19,953 nucleotides of DNA. Origin: JAPYWM01 sp964489015. GTDB lineage: Bacteria > Bacteroidota > Bacteroidia > SpSt-205. Numbering within the stretch: position 1 is the stretch's first letter; each line of letters opens with the position of its first letter. Where the stretch lies: NCBI GenBank assembly GCA_964489015.1, contig CAZAXD010000032.1, positions 1 to 19,953 on the forward strand, given 5' to 3'. Positions 15,138-19,953 of the stretch are shown in pieces. The position numbers were made by a program, and so were the translations under genes. The notes beneath the pieces were generated by a model. It was not told where the DNA came from. It saw nothing but the letters and a program-made list of their open reading frames with translations, and made no database searches.

Positions 15138-16462
15138 ATAGCTGGCGCATTTATGAGGCCCAGATTGTGACAGAGGGGGGCCTGCTGGCTGGCGACCTGT
15201 GGGTACATCGGGGACGTATTGCTAGCGTGGGGCATATACCCGATAAAGCTGTCGGCTCCCTTTTACACGCAAGAGAGCGCTGGCTTTTACCCGGACTTAT
15301 CGATACCCATGTGCACTTTCGCGATCCGGGGCTAAGGTCCAAGGGCTCGTTTTACACGGAGAGTCGGGCCGCCCTAGCAGGCGGTGTAACGACGGTCTTT
15401 GACATGCCCAACGTACAGCCCGCTACGACGAGCCGAGCTGCCCTGGAGGCAAAAGCCGCGCTGATGGCTGGTCGTAGCTGGGTCAATTACGCTTTTTATT
15501 TAGGTGCAACGCCTGATAACCTCGAGGAGATCCGCCGGCTAAACCCCAAGCAGGTACCGGGGGTGAAAGTCTTTTTAGCGTCTTCGACGGGGGACCTTCT
15601 GGTAACCCATCCGCATCAAGTCGAGGCGATTATAGCGGCTTCGCCGGTGCGGGTCGTTTTTCATAGCGAGGTAGAGACGCTCATTCAAGCAGCGCATCAG
15701 CGCTGGGGCCATTACACATGGGACGAAGTACTGGATTTACACACTCGTTGCCGACCAGCCGAGGCCTGCATCCAAAGCACACAGTATCTACTAGAGCTGG
15801 CAAGCCGTTATCAAACGCCCCTGCACATTTTGCATGTCACGACCGAAGGCGAGGTGGATCTGCTACGAGGACGCCCCCCTCATGTGACGGCCGAGACTTG
15901 TCCCGTGTATATCATGTGGGATGCCCAGCATTTCGCTACTTATCAAAATCGGCTCAAGTGCAACCCCAGCCTGAAATACACTTCTGATCGGGAAGCGCTC
16001 TGGCGCGGGGTCGCAGAAGGGGTATTCGATACGATCGGCACTGACCATGCCCCCCACACCTTAGCCGAGAAGCAGCGGCCTTACTTAGCGGCGCCTAGCG
16101 GAGTACCGACCCATCCTTACCTGCTACCTTGGCTTTATGCGATGGGAGCCGAGCGCGGGATACCCCTGGTGCATTGGGTTCGCCTTGCAGCGTGGCAGCC
16201 GGCCCGCTTGTGGCGGATTCAAGACCGCGGCCAAATTCAGGAAGGAGCCTGGGCTGACCTGGTACTCTTTGATCCAGCGGGTCAGACGGTGGTGCCACCC
16301 GACGGCCATCCTAATAGCCTCAACTACTGTGGGTGGCATCCGCTAGCGGGACACACCCTCCAAGGCGCCGTAAGGGCCGTCTGGGTAAATGGCTACTTGA
16401 GTTATGCGGGCGAATACTTCTGGGGCAGGCCTTCGGGCATGGCCGTGGCTTTTGGGGATTAG
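15128..16462 (+). CDS. pyrC: Dihydroorotase (type I, amidohydrolase superfamily)
   Basis: The enzyme interconverts N-carbamoyl-aspartate and dihydroorotate in pyrimidine synthesis. The 444-residue product carries the amidohydrolase metal site: HVH at 61-63 in DTHVHFRDPG, a Lys at 147 (GVKVF) expected to be carboxylated, His179 (FHSE), His236 (LHVTT) and Asp306 (GTDHAPH). The segment LKCNPSLK, followed by EK...Y and APSG, fits the dihydroorotase branch found in Bacteroidota rather than hydantoinases or allantoinases. One oddity is TCPVYIMW, where many relatives have a His-rich motif. Start ATG 15128 overlaps queA by 10 bp, which suggests translational coupling; its 3' end overlaps the next gene by 59 bp. 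The symbol follows function, as Bacteroidota naming varies. Confidence 0.9.
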   Translation: MAINSWRIYEAQIVTEGGLLAGDLWVHRGRIASVGHIPDKAVGSLLHARERWLLPGLIDTHVHFRDPGLRSKGSFYTESRAALAGGVTTVFDMPNVQPATTSRAALEAKAALMAGRSWVNYAFYLGATPDNLEEIRRLNPKQVPGVKVFLASSTGDLLVTHPHQVEAIIAASPVRVVFHSEVETLIQAAHQRWGHYTWDEVLDLHTRCRPAEACIQSTQYLLELASRYQTPLHILHVTTEGEVDLLRGRPPHVTAETCPVYIMWDAQHFATYQNRLKCNPSLKYTSDREALWRGVAEGVFDTIGTDHAPHTLAEKQRPYLAAPSGVPTHPYLLPWLYAMGAERGIPLVHWVRLAAWQPARLWRIQDRGQIQEGAWADLVLFDPAGQTVVPPDGHPNSLNYCGWHPLAGHTLQGAVRAVWVNGYLSYAGEYFWGRPSGMAVAFGD

Positions 16463-18827
16463 CCTGCTGGCGGGATGTCAACCTGCCCGGCTACTGGGGC
16501 CTGGGGACCGACTGCTCGTGCGCGAGCCACGCCTAGCCGGCCATGTACTGCCCGAAACCCCGCCTTTGTATCAGCGAAGCAATAGCCGCGTGCTCGGTCT
16601 ACGCCTGGGGCTAGCCTTTTACAGCGCGGGGGATCGCCTGCTAACCGACACCAGCCCAGTACTCCGCCGCCTAAGACAGGTACCCAAGCTTCGAATGTAC
16701 ACGTACTTGCTCGGCTCATTCCTCAAGGACAAGGTAGGCGAGCCGCCTTTTATTCTCAGCGAGCGGCTCATCACCCAGGATATAGCCCAGCTTGAAGCCC
16801 TTTACGCAGAATGGGGCTACTTTCAAGCAGGCATTCAACCACGCATCCGGCGCTTAGGCCGGTATGAGGCCTTTCTGGTTTATGCGATTCGGCCAGGCCC
16901 ACGCTGGATCTTGCAAGATTTTGAGGTGCGGGGCGGTGATAGCCTCATGCTCCAGGTAGCGGACTCTCTGTTTGCGGCGTATGGTCCGCCCGTCGGCCAG
17001 CCCTACCAGCTAGCGCCCATCGACCGCTATCGCGAGCTCTTACATCAGGCGCTCTTGCAGAAGGGCTACTACGGCTTACCACTTAGCAGCCTTCTCATCG
17101 AGATTGATACCACGACTCAAGAAGCCCCCGCCTCTCATTCCCAGAAGAACCCTTTTTGGCGGCGATGGCTAGGCACCCAGGCTCTCCAGAGTCCCGGCTG
17201 TCATGTCCGCCTTCTGCTGCCAGAAACCTATCGCCCTCTTAGCCTTCGTCAGGTTCAACTGCACATCCACACGACCGATCGCTCCCCCTCTTACATGGAA
17301 CGCACACAGCCCATCCCCCTATGGACCGAAGACCGGGCCGCCGCTATCCTAGATGGTCGGGTACTGCTGCCGCGTCTCTATACCACACCAGGTAGTTTGT
17401 ACAACTACAAGGCGATACAGACTTCACAGCGGGCCCTGCAAGGACTCAGCGTCGTACAATGGGCCCTGCCTACGCTTCGGCTGGATGACACGACTCATAC
17501 GCTTGACCTAGACTATGAGGTTCTCCTACGAGCACCCATAGACGTCTCCATCAACGTCGAGGGCTTTCAATCTCAGCAGATCCTGACAGCCCTACCACCT
17601 TTACCGGGGGCCAGTGTGGCCTTGCGGTGGAGTCATTCATCGCTTTTTCGGCGAGGTTGGCACGTCTCCACACGGCTTCAGGGGTTTGTCAGCTACTACC
17701 GACCCACAGCCACCGCCGACCCGGCCCCACTTTACAGCTTTTTAGGCGATATCAGCCTGGATATCCCTGAAAAAACCAGCCGCCTCCAGGCCGCAGCCCC
17801 TGAACCTTTGCCCAAAACGCTAGTTAGCCGGCACACGATCCTACGCTTTTCGTATCAGGACCTGCGGCAAATTAGCTTTAGTCGGCGCTATCTCACCGCC
17901 GAAGCTCGTCGCGAGCGGCGTATCCTCCTCTATGATCGCCGCGAGGAGACCCATATCCTGACCCCTCTAAGCCTACTCTTTGTCCAGAGCACCTTCTCTC
18001 AGGTTTTTTTAGACGACATCAACCGGCTTTCGCCTTTAGTGCGCAGCGTCATTTTGCGAGACTTTTTGACCCGCCTCACCCAGCTCAGTGCCTATCAGAT
18101 TACCAGCACCCATCGTTACTTTGCAACGAGCCGCAAAGGCTGGGGCGACTTTTCGCAGAGCTACTTGGAGTTGGGGGGCGTGCTGCCTTTGATAGCGGAC
18201 CACCTGCTAAGCTGGCTCAGGCTTGACAGCAGCCAGAAAGATGGCTTCTTGCTAGACCGCTACCAGTACGGCTTCTTCGTACGGGCTCTGCTGGAGGGGC
18301 GCCTGCGTTACGGCTGGACCGAAGCGCTACAACTCTTTATGCGGGCTCGGGCCGGCGTCGCTTGGGGACTGCTGTACACCCGAGTCGTTCCCTTCGAAAA
18401 CCGCTTCTTTGTAGGCGGGCCCTACTCGATGCGCGGATGGCCCTTCGGCGGCCTCGGCCCGGGGATTTACCCCTTACCACCTAACCGCTTCTTACTGCCG
18501 GGCGGCGAGATCCTCCTAGAAGCTAATTTTGAGCTGCGCCTGACCTTCTACAAGGGTCTACAACTGGCGCCGTTTGTCGACGTGGGCAACGTATGGTTTG
18601 ATAGGACCAGCCTCTTTGACGATCCGAGGGGCTACCTAACGAGCCGCAACTTTCGGCCTGGCGTTTCTGGCGGGGTAGGGCTCCGCTGGGACCTCTCGTT
18701 TTTCGTGATTCGGCTAGACGTGGGGCAGATTCTTTACGACCCCCCTACGAATGGCCTCGTAGGGCGAACCTTTCGCCTGGGCGGCACCACCAGTCAGTAC
18801 CACATCGCCATCGGGTACCCCTTCTAA
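16404..18827 (+). CDS. tamL: TamL-like lipidated Omp85-family outer-membrane protein
   Basis: The 807-residue product has a lipoprotein signal ending in LLAGC (Cys25), followed by RLLGPGDRLL, resembling the Cys...YLPxGExL start of TamL proteins. POTRA-like alpha/beta repeats follow (SERLITQDIAQLEALYAEWGYF; RELLHQALLQKGYYGL). The C-terminal ~400 residues look like a 16-strand Omp85 barrel: VGGPYSMRGW at 670-679 is the conserved strap motif (RGW instead of the usual RGF/Y), and the chain ends in aromatic IAIGYPF, a beta-signal. TamL is the Bacteroidota lipidated counterpart of TamA and is linked to outer-membrane protein or lipid assembly; no tamB is seen here. ATG 16404 lies 59 bp inside the dihydroorotase gene. 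A later TTG at 16452 would leave only an eight-residue signal before Cys, so the longer start is preferred. Confidence 0.88.
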   Translation: MRANTSGAGLRAWPWLLGISLLAGCQPARLLGPGDRLLVREPRLAGHVLPETPPLYQRSNSRVLGLRLGLAFYSAGDRLLTDTSPVLRRLRQVPKLRMYTYLLGSFLKDKVGEPPFILSERLITQDIAQLEALYAEWGYFQAGIQPRIRRLGRYEAFLVYAIRPGPRWILQDFEVRGGDSLMLQVADSLFAAYGPPVGQPYQLAPIDRYRELLHQALLQKGYYGLPLSSLLIEIDTTTQEAPASHSQKNPFWRRWLGTQALQSPGCHVRLLLPETYRPLSLRQVQLHIHTTDRSPSYMERTQPIPLWTEDRAAAILDGRVLLPRLYTTPGSLYNYKAIQTSQRALQGLSVVQWALPTLRLDDTTHTLDLDYEVLLRAPIDVSINVEGFQSQQILTALPPLPGASVALRWSHSSLFRRGWHVSTRLQGFVSYYRPTATADPAPLYSFLGDISLDIPEKTSRLQAAAPEPLPKTLVSRHTILRFSYQDLRQISFSRRYLTAEARRERRILLYDRREETHILTPLSLLFVQSTFSQVFLDDINRLSPLVRSVILRDFLTRLTQLSAYQITSTHRYFATSRKGWGDFSQSYLELGGVLPLIADHLLSWLRLDSSQKDGFLLDRYQYGFFVRALLEGRLRYGWTEALQLFMRARAGVAWGLLYTRVVPFENRFFVGGPYSMRGWPFGGLGPGIYPLPPNRFLLPGGEILLEANFELRLTFYKGLQLAPFVDVGNVWFDRTSLFDDPRGYLTSRNFRPGVSGGVGLRWDLSFFVIRLDVGQILYDPPTNGLVGRTFRLGGTTSQYHIAIGYPF

Positions 18828-19002
18828 CGGGTTTTGAATACCAGAAGAGAGCGCTCAAGCTGAGGGTGCAGAATGTTGCTCTACGCTCAATCTGTCTAAA
18901 ACGAAGTCAGACGAGAACGCCCTCTTTTACATGCCGTCTGCAAGTAAACATTCCATAACCCACAATGGGATTATCCGGAGCCTACCACACATATAGAGAG
19001 GA

Positions 19003-19010
19003 TTTTTTTG
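19003..19010 (+). promoter_or_regulatory. Possible weak -7 box of the PorT-family gene
   Basis: TTTTTTTG matches TAnnTTTG with one mismatch and lies 11 nt before GTG 19022. It sits in a T-run, so chance is likely. The 194-bp spacer 18828-19021 shows no gene. It holds an 8-bp palindrome GAGCGCTC (18849-18856) and an imperfect direct repeat CGCTCAAKCTG (18852-18862 and 18884-18894). Confidence 0.25.
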
Positions 19011-19021
19011 TTTAGACTAAG

Positions 19022-19741
19022 GTGCGTTTCTGGGGACTTATCGCATTAGCTATATGGGCACAGGAGCGTCCATGGCAAGTGGGGCTGACCGTTGGACTCA
19101 ATATTCCCGCTTACCGTTCTACCCAGAAGGTGGATCAAGCCTCGGCCTTGCCGGGCTTTTCGGGCGGGCTGGGGCTACGGTATGCCTTGACAGATCGCTT
19201 TAGCATACTGGCGGGGCTCCTTTTTTCGCAGCGCAATTCGGCTTACACCTACACCGAAAGCGCGCCGGGGGATACCACCGTCGGTAATTTCCGAGATACG
19301 TTCATCACGCATGTGCAGCAGCAAGGGCGGCTAGAAGTGGGGCACCTTGAACTGCCGCTTTTAGTCTGCTGGGATTTTGTACGAGGAGAGACCTACGCCA
19401 ACTACGTATACCTGGGAATGCAGGCGGGCTATAGGCTATTTGGGCGTAGTTATGGGGATATCCAAGTGAGCCTGGAGGGGTTAGACTTTTTGCCACTCTT
19501 TGGCTTTTCACCGCAAACGCGTGTCATCGTGGCATCGGGGCCCATTCCCCAGGGTAGCGTGCGGATCCGTCCTTGGGACGCGGGTCTATGCTTAGGCGGG
19601 GGCAACCGCTTTCAGATGGGGCGGCGCTGGATGAGCTTTGACATTCGATACTTTCATGGCTTAGCCAACCTTTTTGAGGAACCCCGTAGCAGTCGGCTCT
19701 ATAACGGCTCGATTAGCTTCATGATAGGCTACTGGCTGTAG
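19022..19741 (+). CDS. PorT-family outer-membrane beta-barrel protein
   Basis: The 239-residue product starts with a short signal peptide (MRFWGLIALAIWA, then Q). The rest alternates polar and hydrophobic residues in amphipathic strands (QVGLTVGLNIP; FSGGLGLRYALTDRFSILAGLLFSQRNSAY; LGMQAGYRLFG; MSFDIRYFHGLANLF) and ends in SISFMIGYWL, a typical barrel end. This matches the broad PorT/OMP_b-brl family of 8- to 10-strand barrels. Some family members (PorT/SprT) are T9SS parts, but the family is large and I see no specific mark of that, so no symbol is given. GTG 19022 is the best start because the signal peptide begins at it. Its TAG stop is part of the next gene's promoter-like box. Confidence 0.85.
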   Translation: MRFWGLIALAIWAQERPWQVGLTVGLNIPAYRSTQKVDQASALPGFSGGLGLRYALTDRFSILAGLLFSQRNSAYTYTESAPGDTTVGNFRDTFITHVQQQGRLEVGHLELPLLVCWDFVRGETYANYVYLGMQAGYRLFGRSYGDIQVSLEGLDFLPLFGFSPQTRVIVASGPIPQGSVRIRPWDAGLCLGGGNRFQMGRRWMSFDIRYFHGLANLFEEPRSSRLYNGSISFMIGYWL

Positions 19742-19746
19742 CTTTG
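19739..19746 (+). promoter_or_regulatory. -7 box of the MFS transporter gene overlapping the upstream stop codon
   Basis: TAGCTTTG is an exact TAnnTTTG, 4 nt before ATG 19751. Its first three bases are the TAG stop of the barrel-protein gene. This predicts a separate leaderless transcript for the transporter. Confidence 0.55.
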
Positions 19747-19750
19747 GGGC

Positions 19751-19953
19751 ATGGTCGAACCGCTATCTCGTCGGGAGGTTGCTTATACATTAGGCGGTGT
19801 ATTCATTGGACTTTTCTTAGCTGCGTTAGATCAGACTGTGGTCGCCATAGCACTACCCGTGATCGTGCAGGAGTTAGGCGGGGGCGTCTGGTATGCGTGG
19901 ATAACGGTTAGCTATCTACTGGCGAGCACGATTGCGGCGCCAATTTTTGGGCG
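19751..19953 (+). CDS. MFS transporter, drug:H+ antiporter DHA2 (EmrB/QacA) type, 3' end outside window
   Basis: The frame runs from ATG 19751 to the window edge, 67 complete codons, and is truncated by the window, not broken. After a short cytosolic N-terminus comes the first membrane helix, with LDQTVVAIALP (from residue 26), the helix-1 motif of the 14-helix DHA2 family (usual form LDxTVVNVALP). Next come WYAWITVSYLLAS and the start of helix 2. Family members export drugs, dyes or toxic metabolites in exchange for protons across the inner membrane. The substrate cannot be inferred from this fragment. No neighbouring regulator is visible. Confidence 0.88.
   Translation, partial: MVEPLSRREVAYTLGGVFIGLFLAALDQTVVAIALPVIVQELGGGVWYAWITVSYLLASTIAAPIFG

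Noticed and set aside
18908..18940. CAGACG...CGTCTG inverted repeat as terminator after tamL
   Set aside because: Arms are only 6 bp with a 21-nt loop and no T-tract follows.

Overview
The window looks like chromosomal DNA from a moderately GC-rich member of the Bacteroidota. Four kinds of evidence agree. First, there are type IX secretion (T9SS) cargo proteins, one with a clear C-terminal YPNP-type sorting domain, and a PorW/SprE-like T9SS lipoprotein. Second, there is a TamL-like lipidated Omp85 protein. Third, short signal peptides end just before Gln, as in the Bacteroidetes Q-rule. Fourth, the Bacteroidota -7 promoter element TAnnTTTG recurs in front of genes. I cannot name the genus.

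Layout, left to right. Positions 1-585 hold the 3' part of an FkbM-type methyltransferase. Positions 716-4159 encode a very large secreted protein: a beta-helix-like head, long collagen/PGRS-like glycine-rich stretches, a row of PKD/Ig-like domains and a T9SS sorting domain. recG (4147-6261) overlaps its end. The recG stop codon touches the 3' end of a convergent tRNA-Cys gene (6262-6332). Upstream of that tRNA on the minus strand is an M23 peptidase gene (6352-7077). Divergent from it run the T9SS lipoprotein gene (7143-9746), coaD (9756-10250), a small secreted protein (10287-10682) and a cysteine-rich CUB-domain secreted protein (10685-12220). argS (12223-13986, minus) converges on the last of these and diverges from queA (14013-15137). 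queA heads an overlapping run with a dihydroorotase gene (15128-16462) and a tamL-like gene (16404-18827). A 194-bp spacer follows, then a PorT-family barrel gene (19022-19741) and the start of an MFS drug-efflux-type transporter (from 19751).

Functionally this mixes housekeeping (DNA repair, CoA, pyrimidine, tRNA charging and modification) with envelope and secretion work (T9SS accessory and cargo proteins, OM assembly, murein hydrolase). There are no mobile elements, CRISPR arrays or obvious signs of recent transfer. It looks like a compact core region with one unusual surface protein.

The most interesting signal is at promoter level. Exact or one-mismatch TAnnTTTG boxes lie 3-4 nt before the start codons of seven genes and 6 nt before the tRNA. 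This predicts that many transcripts are leaderless. Between argS and queA two such boxes form a perfect 10-bp inverted repeat. At two gene junctions the box includes the upstream gene's stop codon.
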